In this document: piece after piece, positions 52,526 through 62,081 of the stretch
How positions within the stretch are numbered: the stretch's first letter is position 1
How the letters are laid out: every line of letters starts with the position of its first letter
NCBI GenBank assembly: GCA_023525715.1
Contig: CM042010.1
Coordinates: 86,058,116 to 86,122,115 of the forward strand
Origin: Cichorium intybus
Lineage: Eukaryota > Streptophyta > Magnoliopsida > Asterales > Asteraceae
DNA: 64,000 nucleotides
Reading direction: 5' to 3'
Position numbers and translations under genes: made by a program
The notes under the pieces: generated by a model
The model's database searches: none
What the model saw: only the letters and a program-made list of their open reading frames with translations
What the model was told of the DNA's origin: nothing

Positions 52526-53900
52526 ATGGAAAACAGATCTCCTATGGAAAAAATTTCAGACACTGAGTTAAATTTCTTAAGGGAAGAGGGTACCTCCATA
52601 TCGTTTAATCAGATACCGCCACTGGAGTTTGGTAATTATAGTATCCTAAAATCCTTTTTATTTCTTATTCCTTTCTCTAGCGTTTTGATTTTTGTTTTAA
52701 ATTATGTAAGGTATAGATTTTCCAGATATATTACCGCTGGATCAACTTCAAGATGATCCTGAAGTTTTTCCTCTGATGGGTATTCTCCCTAAAGATCCAC
52801 TGCCTTTAAATAAAGACATCGCTGTTGGGCAATCTCAATATATACTTCCAGGTTAAGTCATTTTGTTAAGCTTTATGTTTGTTTTGCTTGATTATCTAAC
52901 ATACGTTATACACAAATCCATTCGTAGATGATCTTACTAATGATAATCTAAGAATGAACATGCTGATACTGCATAGTGGAGTAGATCTAACAAATCAGGG
53001 GTTTCTAACTGGCACTCAAAATCAGGATCAAATACAGTCGATCCATGATGACACTATCGGGTTCGCTTCAGCGAATCCTGAGTTTGTGGGTGGTTTTCAA
53101 TATCACGATCACCTTCAGATGATTCAAATGAATCTAGAGGGATTTAAAAATCCTGGGTTCATGGTTGAAAATCAACCATTACTACCGACAACATGTACTA
53201 ATTTTACTGAACCAAAGTTTATCTTTGGATCAGCAAATCAGGATCATGCGCAAATGATCCCAAATAATAATAGTACAACCGTATTTAATTCTTTGAGTCA
53301 AAGAACCACAGTAATTAGCAGTGGAAGTGGTTCTAGACATGCGTTGAGTAAAGAAACAATATCCATGTATTTTGACAAGCCAATTTTGCAAGCTGCAATG
53401 GAACTCAACGTTGGATCAACACAGTTGAAGCAACTCTGTAGGAAGTTAGGCATCAAAAGTTGGCCTCGACGACAGATTAAGAGTCTACAAACTCTTATTA
53501 ACCATACTCAGGTTAAGAATTGTATTTCTTTCTCCACAAATTTAATACCATGAGATTGTAATGACTGAAAGTATTTATGCAACAGGAATTGGATAATAAT
53601 CCTAGTAGAGCAGATGTAATACTTGGTCTAGAGAACGAGAAAAAAGCAATAGTCGAGGGTTCCAGTTCGAAGATAACTGATACCACAAAGAGATTGAGGC
53701 AAGCTTCCTTTAAGGCTGTTTACAAGAAAAGAAAGGTTCAGAAGAGGAAAGAAGCTTCATCAGGGACCGATACACAGCAGAAATCTCTGCCTTCTGTTTC
53801 TGTTATGAGTGGTTTTAACCATGATTTTCTCAAGACCATAAGTGAAGAGAACCCAGAAGACTTGGCAGGTGACATAGCCCGCCTTCAGCTTTCAGATTGA
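52526..53900 (+). CDS. RWP-RK domain (RKD-like) transcription factor, four exons
   Basis: Proposed exons: 52526-52631, 52717-52851, 52928-53511 and 53586-53900. All three introns start GT and end AG, they are 73-85 bases long, and the frame stays open for 379 codons. The N-terminal half is acidic and Gln/Asn-rich, with repeated blocks NQDQIQ, HDHLQMIQ and NQDHAQMI. The RWP-RK domain is at about residues 220-271. Its signature reads SWPRRQ (residues 258-263), where most relatives have RWPxRK. A basic tail with TKRLRQ and KKRK (residues 309-325) matches the segment that follows the domain in RKD proteins. RKD proteins are nuclear DNA-binding regulators of egg-cell and early-embryo programmes; that role is inferred here. 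Lying antisense inside X, it may be a captured copy. Whether it is expressed is unknown. Confidence 0.82.
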
Positions 53901-54724
53901 ATTTCTACCAATATTAGTTTAATGGAACTGTTGGTAGGAATGATGGTAGGTTTTCGATAATAGTTATTGGTCAGGTATTATCAAAATATCATGTTGACTG
54001 TGCAAGGATAGGGGTAGATAAAGTGTCTAAATGTGTGGTTCTATAGTATTATAAAATATTCCTATAGTATTTTAGCTTTATATTATGTTTTAGAGTTTCT
54101 TTGTATATGATTGTTGGTAAGTTTTTATACTTGTTGTTCACTACGACTATTTCTAAGTACATGTTAGTCATACCTTGAACCAATACAGTTGATCAAGCTC
54201 TATCTATCCTAGGTATAATTACATAATTACCTAGGCCTAGTCGTAGTGTTCAACTCATCTTATTACTTTTGTATTGTTCTGGTTATGAAAGTTTTCTAGT
54301 ATGTATTTACTTATACTTTATACTTTATAAAAATATCATTGTATGTTAAAAGTATACTTTGTATGAAATGTTTTAGAGAGTTTTAGTCTCGTTGTATTTA
54401 TAGTTGTATACAGTGTTCTCATCGCGGGTCAGAGTATATATATAACTCCTATATATATTGTTGGTGGGGTTTGTAGTATTATTAGTTTTTGTTTTGTACC
54501 TCAAGACTATCAAATAAGGATCGGCCAGATGAGAAGTACTGGTGGGCAGGATCATTTTAGCATTAAAGCTGTTCTGAATCCAAAACCCAAGCGATAGTTC
54601 AAACTAGACACCTCACCCGTAAGTAGTCGAGAAGTAGTGTAATTAATAATAATACTTTTATTAGAAGCCTGTTGCTATAGTTGTATTCCTCTTTCGAGGA
54701 TACAAGTTCTCTATAGCCAATTTA
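53901..54724. other. X interior between RKD-like gene and primer site
   Basis: About 0.8 kb: the probable 3' untranslated region of the RKD-like gene, then the leader of X on the minus strand. No gene is supported. CACTACGACTA near 54139 and TAGTCGTAGTG near 54239 form an 11-base inverted repeat, with CCTAGGTA and TACCTAGG-like arms between them. Confidence 0.5.
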
Positions 54725-54736
54725 GCTCTGATACCA
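54725..54736 (-). other. Primer binding site of X
   Basis: The minus strand reads TGGTATCAGAGC, three bases after the LTR end TGTGACA. It fixes X in minus orientation. Confidence 0.87.
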
Positions 54737-54739
54737 TTC

Positions 54740-56641
54740 TGTCACACCCCCGACCGAGGCAGCGGAACATGCCAGGCTGTGCGACTAAGTTCTTGGATCA
54801 CAGGCAATTGAATATACAGTACAAGTACAACAATAAACCAAAGGATAGTTGTATTTCATCTTGAAGTTTGAATACATGGTTCTTACAAATAATAATAGTA
54901 GAGTACATGAAATGCCTTAACAGATATAACAAAACTAGGTTGCCTGAAATCCGTGAAGATTTCCATCTTCTTAAAGTCTCATTGATTTCCTGAGAATACA
55001 TGTAGTTTTGAGGGTCAACACAAGGTTGATGAGAGTTACAGGTTTTATGCTGAACACAGCACTGATACTTTTAAAATAACTAAAAGTATTCCTTTTGTAA
55101 GTATAATCATACTTGTAAATGAGTTTGTAAAGAGTTGCTGAAAATCGTAAGTAATACCATACTTATAAATGAATTGTATAGAGTTTTTGAAAACCATAAG
55201 TAATACCATACTTATAAATGATATGTACGTTTATGAGAAAACCATCAATGCGTATAGTTGAGTCCTATAACCGAGCTATTCGACTGAAATGTACCACCCT
55301 ACAACGCTTGATGGACGTCGTAGTAATGAAAAAGATAAGTATCACCAACATCGATTTGCAAGTCGAAGTTGTAGCTAACAACCATAGGTGGGGGTGTCAA
55401 CCCGTATAGATCTATACATATGTATCTCGCTCAGCTTGATTAACGGTTATAGTAGTGTGGGGTCTAGGTATTTCTACTTAGTTATGAATAGTGTCTCACT
55501 ATCTAAGCCATTGATAAATGTAGGATAGACAAGTCTCATCCCAAAGTGGTTTTTGTTATAAAAGTCAAGTATGTTGATAAGTATATACGTAATAGTGTAC
55601 AATACTCGCTTATTGAAAACATTTTATAAAGCTATAATAGCATTTATAAAACTTGATATGAAATTGGTAAATGTTTATATTGCACATGTATTCGCCCCCA
55701 TAATATATAAAAACATAGACAAAGGGGCCGTAACACTCACTTTTGAAGCATGAATTCAGCTTAGATTCGAGAATAATCGCGTTCGAGAAACACCGCGAAA
55801 TAACACCAACGAAGACTTAAGCGGCAAAAGGGCAAAGGGAGAGAGGAAGAAAGCTAGATGCTTGGTGAATTGGTGAAAATAAATGAAGAAGATGCATCTT
55901 ATTTATAGGGTTGAAAATCACTATTCGTCACTATTCACGTCACTATTCACGAGGTAAGCGCTTACATAATCATTACGCTATGCTTTCCGATTTTATAATT
56001 AGTATTATTTTTTAGACTGGAGAATTGTTGAGCCGAGTGGACTGATTCTAGAAACCTAAACAGATAATTTTTTTGAGTTGCAGACTTTAAATATTGCGTT
56101 CATTTATCCGCAGTATCCGATTAGTTGACTTTTATAAATATTTTTACTAAAAATATTTCGAGTATGGAATCCAATAATAGACCATAGTCTGAGTCCAATA
56201 ATGTTCTCATAATTTCCATATGAGGTGCGCAAGTGCCTCAACGGATCGAAACGATCTATGTAGTTAAAGAAAATCAGTGTTACACTGGTTTGTTTTGGCT
56301 TGTTTTCTTATAACAGTCATAACTTTTGCATATGAGCTCCGTTTTGAATGTTATTTATATTTCCGGAATCAGTGAAACATGTACTCTAATGTTAGATTGC
56401 TTGTTTTGTTTCACAAATGGTTAATACTTATTTTCAGTTTTTCAGACGTATTAACTAGGGTTTCAGTTTGTGCTTGAGATATTCTATTATAGGAAGTAAG
56501 ATTTCATCTCGTATCTTATTTTAATCGCAATGACACTATATTTTCCAAAGTATGCATTGAAGCTCAAAAGGTTTGGTTATAAAGAGGTTTGCGGTGAATT
56601 AACTGTTTATAGTTCTAGGTATAAATTTCCGGGATGTCACA
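54740..56641 (-). repeat. 5' LTR of X
   Basis: Aligns with 48930-50846 throughout, about 2% different by eye, and is followed by target duplication GCGAT at 56642-56646. Confidence 0.92.
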
Positions 56642-57109
56642 GCGATAGTCCAGCCCGTGATACAACACTGACGGGACAAGACGATAGTCCAACCCGTGAT
56701 ACAACACAGACGGGTGAACACGCATCAGTGCTAAGCCCAACAACAGATAATAACCACAATTATAGAACAAATCATATAATTTTAAATATCACGCAAGTTG
56801 CCTAACATGCAACATCATATAGTAAGGTGAGGATACTCACCTGTCTCACAGTTAAATCAGAACCTGCTACAACTATACTTAGCATTTCGATACACAACCA
56901 AAGTTATGCAACCCAGATCTTGAAAGACGTGCCTCGGCCTTCAAAACCTTCAAGAAAATGCCTTGAACACACTCCGAGTCGTGGAAAATGATTAGGGTTT
57001 ATGAATCCCTTCTTAGGCTGAAATGAGCCACTATTTATAGACCTGGAGAAAGTTAGCATCGCTAACTCCAAGGTTAGCGTCGCTAACTTTGGTCCTCCGG
57101 AAGACCAGG
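56642..57109 (-). repeat. 5' LTR of G3, distal half
   Basis: Resumes the CCCGTGATACAACAC repeat array (56642-56716) after X, with the second GCGAT copy at 56642-56646. It then matches 43834-44110, including TTAGCATCGCTAA inverted repeats at 57051-57090. It is cut at 57109 by G4. Confidence 0.78.
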
Positions 57110-58880
57110 TGTAAGACCCATTTTCTTTTGAAATGCTTATGAAGGTAAGTAGAATTATTATCTTATAGTTGGTGTAGTTGTAGCTATGAGTTGTTTAGAG
57201 TAAAAGTGTGGCGATCTTCTGTGATTGCCTTAGAGTTATGAGTTGTTTGATGAGTGAGAAGAGGTTGAATCCTTTCTTATATACTAATCTTGTTGTGATT
57301 AAGATTAGTTAGGTTGTTGTATGAGTTTGGGTGATTAGAAACCTATTTGGAAGAAGTCTGAAGTTGAAAAATGCGAAAAAGTGGTTACACAACTCATGTA
57401 ATGAGGCTTAGGAATTGATCTGAGACCTTTCCAGGGTTACACGGGTTGTGTAAAAATGGTCCAAAAAGCTGTCGAAGGGCTGAAATGGGTTGCACGGGTC
57501 ATTTTCGCAAGCACGAGTGGTGCAAGCGACATTAGCGGCGCTAATGTTGGACATTTACGGTGCTAATGTCGTACAGACCCCATATAATGTGCACAAACCC
57601 TTCATTTCAGAAAGAAAACACACAAACTGAAATTCAGAGCATTTTGGGGTGATTTTGTGTCAAATTGAAGCTGGAGATTCGTGGGGAAACATAAAGAGAC
57701 TCGAATCTAACCCCGTAAACGTGCTCATGATTCCTAATTCATCGAGGTGAGTAACTTGTCGATTTTGCGGTTTTCAAACCCTACTTTTTGATTTTGTGAT
57801 TTAGCTATAAATTGTTACATATGTTGTTAGTATATTGTTAGTGGATGCTTTCTTGAGTTATTGGTGTGATTATTGTCAAGTTTTTACGGTTGAATGAGTA
57901 AACCGCGGAATTGGGGGTTTCGGTAAATATAGAGTTGATATTTACCGTTTATACTCTTTTTCCTGTTTCAATTTCTACATCTTTTGAGTTAGATGTTGTT
58001 GAGATGATTGTGGATGTTGGAGATTTGATTTAATGTATGGAGATACAACCAAGTCTAGTGAACAGGAGCCCTATACGCGTAATTTCGGGATTTCACATAG
58101 TAAACTGATATCAGGTGAGTACTCTCTAGTACTTGAGTGGAGTTTTACCTTGTTGTAGGTTAGATACTTGTATATGTGTTATGTTGATATCATTACAATC
58201 TGATTGAGGAGTAAATTGTTATTCGTGAATAATAATAATAGAGTTGAACATACATATTGATTGTATATACCGAGTAAACGCTAATGTAGTCATGTTAAAA
58301 AGTTTTGAGTCGATTTGTATAGCCATGAGAGCTATTGAGCTAGAGCATAACTGGTTGCGAAACGAGTATATATAAATAAATGATTATGATTAAGTTTGTG
58401 AGAAGTATCAAGTATGATACTTAGTGAGACGTTGATATTTGCAAACATTTAACTGGTGGTGTAAAGTTAATGTGATTGCAGTTTTCAAAGATAGAAATGA
58501 GATATATATTTATAATTGCTAATGAGATTAGCAAGAGCCAAAGATGAGAAACACATGTTAATAATGAGAGTTGAGAGAACATTTGGAGGTTATTCACTAA
58601 GCTTTCTATAAGCTTACAGTTGATTGTTATGTTCTTTTGCAGGTATCTATAACTGTGATAGGGGAAGGCATGTGATAAAGAATGATAGACAAGCTTAGAG
58701 TCTGTCCTTTGGTTGTAATAGATTTATTTGTAATGCCTGGTCAAATTGTAAGGACCTTTTGTGTAATTATTTATGTTGATAACATCTTGTTTCCATGGTT
58801 TGAGTACAAGTATGCCCATTTTGATGTATTATTGTTTGAACATTTTTGGGTGTACTTTGTATAAGATATCGGGTGTTACA
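57110..58880 (+). repeat. 5' LTR of G4
   Basis: Starts TGTAAGACCCATTTTC and ends GGGTGTTACA. It carries ACACGGGTTGTGT-like motifs (57436) and ATTAGCGGCGCTAAT (57531-57545), a donor-like TCAGGTGAGT (GT at 58115) and an acceptor-like TTTTGCAGGT (AG at 58641-58642). It is a diverged relative of L1-L3 and of the LTR fragment in X. Confidence 0.8.
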
Positions 58881-58883
58881 AGT

Positions 58884-58895
58884 TGGTATCAAAGC
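58884..58895 (+). other. Primer binding site of G4, one mismatch
   Basis: TGGTATCAAAGC differs from TGGTATCAGAGC at one base, a G-to-A change. Confidence 0.78.
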
Positions 58896-60823
58896 ATGGT
58901 TTAAGTGAACTAGGTCTTTGAGAGTAGAGTCGTAGACTTGAACGAGGAGGAAAGAGCCCCTATCACATGCTCGGAAAAGATACTACTGCAGATATTTGTG
59001 TATAAGTTGAGTATAACATTTATGTTATATTTGTTATTTGTTATATTCTGTGTGTGAATATAGATATGGAGTCAAATGAAGGACAAGTTGATGAATTGGT
59101 CACAATCGATTAGACCAACAACGGATGAGGAGAAGAGATTTTGGCTGGTATAAGATATCAGCTAATGAGGAGACGAGAAATTCAGCCGATAATGAGATGT
59201 CAACTGAATATGAGATTAAATACTAATTGAGATGAGATCCTAGTTGAGGTGAAATTCCAACTGCTACTGAGAAAGAGTATGAGTATGAGCATGAGTTGAG
59301 CGTGAGCTAAGAGTTGAGGTATGTGAATAACTTTACTTAACATGTTAGTTGTAACATGTTGTGTGTGTTTAATTGTGGATTGTAAATGTAGTAGAATACG
59401 TGTAAAATATGTGGACATATAAAAGATAAATTGAAATTACATGTGTTAGAGAATTATGGTTATAAATTGTAGTAAGCGGCATCGAGATGAGAATCTCGTG
59501 TCCACTTGAGGTAAGGTTTACATATCACATAACGAGTGCTTTGTGATTATGTATAACTGAGATTATAAGTGGTTGCTTCGTGAGAACTTAGCAACCATGG
59601 AGAAGTGTGTATAATGAGTATATACATGGTGAAAAATATATAAATTATGATATTGTATATATAGTGCTTCTTGTTTCACATATGTTATGAGATTTCTGTG
59701 TACGAGTACTATATGGTTGAGACTACATATTCTATGGGACCACAAAACAAGTACTTATGATTGATCACAATGAATGACCAAGATAGCCAAAAGAGTATAA
59801 GTGGAGAAGGAGGATGAGTATGTACTTGATTGCATAGTATAGCTGATTATGATGTGACATGTTGAGTGTTGAATTCTTTGGTTTTAAGTTGTCACATAAT
59901 GAGATATTTGTGATAGAGATGTCAGAGGACATCTGTGTAACCACATAAAGAGTACCTTGTGTTTACAATTGAGAAAACCTATAGTGGTTCATGTAGGCAT
60001 TATTGGCATAGAGATTGGGTTAATTGCCTAATATATGTTGTTGAGACCACATATTTTATGGGGCCACATAACTAGTAGATGTGGTTGAGACCATATATTT
60101 TGTGGGGCCACATAACGAGTAGATGTGGTTGGGACCATATATTTTATGGGGCCACATAACGAATAGATGTGGTTGAGACCACATATTCAGTGGGGCCACA
60201 TATTGAGTAAATGTGGTTGAGAACACATATTCGGTGGGGCCACATATTGAGTAAATATGGTTGAGACGACATATTCGGTAGGGCCACATATTGAGTAAAT
60301 GTGGTGGAAACCACATATTCTATGGGAACACATAACGAGTACCTTATGGTTAGAGTAGTGAGGACCGTTGTGACTCAAACAAAAGGAGGAGTGAAAGTGA
60401 GTCTATATGGCTTGAGATCGTAAGGGAGACCCGCTAGAGTCAAAGAGGAGATGGATTGAAATCAGAGAATGGTACGAGGTACCATGATTTGATCAGAGGA
60501 CGGTATGCGATACCATGATACAACATTGAGTGGTGAAACTGGAGGATGGTATAGGGTACTATGAGCTGAGGCAGGGTGGTGTCGTAGTGTTGTGCTTGTG
60601 TGTAGACAGGCATGTACTTTAAGGTGATGTGGAGTAATGAGACATGTAATGTCCTTGCATGCGGATAGATATGAACGTAGCAATAAGCTTGTGTGGCTCG
60701 AAACCTTGCGGGTTGTGGAGAGGACGAATTAGAGGCTGAGTAATAGCACAGAGATACTGTGAGATAGTACAGTGAGTAATAGACTATTGGGAGGTGTTGT
60801 TGTGAGTAGGTGTGTGTGATATG
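58896..60823 (+). other. G4 interior: short leader ORF then non-coding repeats
   Basis: ATG near 59066 opens only about 15 codons (MESNEGQVDELVTID) before a stop. No gag, RT or integrase motif follows. From about 59510 the sequence is made of degenerate CACATAACGAGTA-type words leading into the minisatellite at 60032-60340. This suggests a large non-coding (LARD-like) element or a rearranged one. Confidence 0.55.
60032..60340. repeat. 44-bp minisatellite in G4, about seven units
   Basis: Tandem units of about 44 bp like GTTGAGACCACATATT, then GGGGCCACATA and ANNGAGTA. Degenerate single units extend left to about 59510. The sequence differs from the L1-L3 minisatellite, but the unit length is the same. 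Confidence 0.85.
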
Positions 60824-61849
60824 TGTTGGAACCAAAATCTAAGTAAAGTTACGGAAAATGATAGAGAGTCCGAAACTGGATGGGTTTCGGAATGATAGGA
60901 CAAGTCCGAAGACTTGAATGGATAATGCGGAATGATGGACAAGTTCGGAAACTTGAGGGTTTACTTAGACGGATCTTATAGCTCAACAATAAAGATGCAC
61001 AAACAGTTAAGAATATGGAAAGATTAAGACATTAAGATTGAAAGGCAAGAAGTAAGACAAGTAAAGTAACAACAGATATGAACAAGACAAGATATGATGG
61101 AATGAAAGAATTTTATATATATCAATGAAAGATCGTTACAAATCAGCTCTCAAAACATGAAGACTAAATGAAGAAGTGGTCTCCCTTTTATAGTGTAAGG
61201 GAAGACCACTGGATATTATCCTAAGGACTGAAGAGCAGACAACACGTCTCTATTCAGTCAGGCAAGATGGTTCTAATTAATATAATAATACAATGTCAGA
61301 CTAGGGTGGCTATCTAGAATATAAATAATACAAACAGTACATGCAACATGCTTCTAAAAGGTCATGCCTAATCTAATCTAATCATTCTTTATAACTTGAA
61401 GTGCTTATCCATTTGTCTTACCTTCATCTTTAGTCTTCTAAATTGTTGATGTTGATCGAAGTTAAATATTAACTTCGGTATGACAGGTTGCTGAATCAAA
61501 ATAGACTTATGAGGTTCCTTGATTTGCTGAACCGAAATCCTGAGTGGATTTCGGTGTCTTGACCTTTCTGATCTTGGAAACCTCGGAACTTGGTCTTCCG
61601 ATTCTTGGCATGGTTGTGAGTGGATTCTAATCAGGACTTCCGATCTAACTTCATATGCCGAGGCCATCTATGTAGCAAGGTTCCGAAATCCAAGACTGGA
61701 TTTCGGTATGATATATTTCGGACATATAATAATTATAAGTGAAGACATTCAGATGCAAACATATTCATTGATAATCAAAACACGACTCGGAACATTCTTA
61801 AATTACAACCATTGTTTTCAGCATTCAAGACTTAACACTTTCCTTAACA
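60824..61849 (-). repeat. 3' LTR of S2
   Basis: On the minus strand it runs from TGTTAAGGAAAGTG to GGTTCCAACA; 1026 bp. The end TTCCAACA is like those of C1 and C2. The strand is supported by a TATA box in the right orientation. No second copy is present to prove the ends. Confidence 0.62.
61184..61192 (-). promoter_or_regulatory. TATA box of S2 LTR
   Basis: The minus strand reads TATAAAAGG, followed by GAGACCACTTC. Confidence 0.6.
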
Positions 61850-62081
61850 CATTCCATCAAAACATATAAGTAAACAAATAAACAGACTAACAAACCACCA
61901 AATAAATGTTCAAGTACCACCAACACATTCTCATCACTAGACAAACACCGGGTTGGTCAACGACCCGTTCAAGCGTACGACCAAAAGTGCGTCAAAGCGT
62001 ACGCTTAAACGGGGATACCTTCGAGACAGCTTGCCTCCAACCGTACAACCAAAAGTGCCTCCAAGCGTACAACTATTTGCT
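61850..62081 (-). other. S2 3' untranslated region with short direct repeats
   Basis: About three imperfect copies of a unit near TTGTACGCTTGGAGGCACTTTTGG's first half (GTACGCTTGGAGGCAC on the minus strand) lie at 61965-62080. No strong polypurine tract is visible; the nearest is TTTTGATGGAATG. Confidence 0.55.

Larger units (their letters stand above)
48930..56641 (-). mobile_element. LTR retrotransposon X, minus strand, carrying an RKD-like gene
   Basis: Two LTRs in direct orientation (48930-50846 and 54740-56641; 1917 and 1902 bp) begin TGTCACACCCCCGACC and end GGGATGTCACA on the plus strand. They differ at about 40 positions by eye, roughly 2%. The primer site lies on the minus strand at 54725-54736, so 54740-56641 is the 5' LTR. 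The target duplication is GCGAT. The 3.9-kb interior has no recognisable gag or pol. It holds a fragment of another gypsy-type LTR (about 50861-52121) and a four-exon RWP-RK gene on the plus strand. It is therefore a non-autonomous element that would need enzymes from another element. The alternative is that the gene entered X after X inserted. Confidence 0.87.
43834..57109 (-). mobile_element. Old minus-strand gypsy-type element G3, largely non-coding
   Basis: On the minus strand: 5' LTR (57109 down to 56642 and 48929 down to 48477, split by X), primer site 48462-48473, a decayed interior of about 4.1 kb, polypurine tract 44358-44370, and a 3' LTR remnant 44357-43834. The two LTR parts align: 43834-44110 matches about 56823-57109. 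The 3' LTR is cut by S1, and the far end of the 5' LTR is cut by G4. Confidence 0.75.
57110..60823 (+). mobile_element. Gypsy-type element G4, 5' LTR and non-coding interior
   Basis: A 1771-bp 5' LTR and primer site are followed by 1.9 kb of interior without gag or pol motifs. The element is then interrupted by S2 at 60824, and its 3' end is not in the window. It inserted into the G3 LTR after CCAGG; the uninterrupted site is seen at 44100-44110. Confidence 0.72.

Noticed and set aside
52526..53900. RKD-like gene as an ordinary host locus with two solo LTRs beside it
   Set aside because: The outer flanks of the two LTRs carry the same GCGAT and the G3 LTR repeat array continues across them, while the inner flanks do not match. 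One element insertion explains this; two solo LTRs do not.
60056..60378. Minus-strand ORFs with repeated MWPHRICG-like units
   Set aside because: They are the 44-bp minisatellite read in frame; the unit length is not a multiple of three, so different units fall in different frames.
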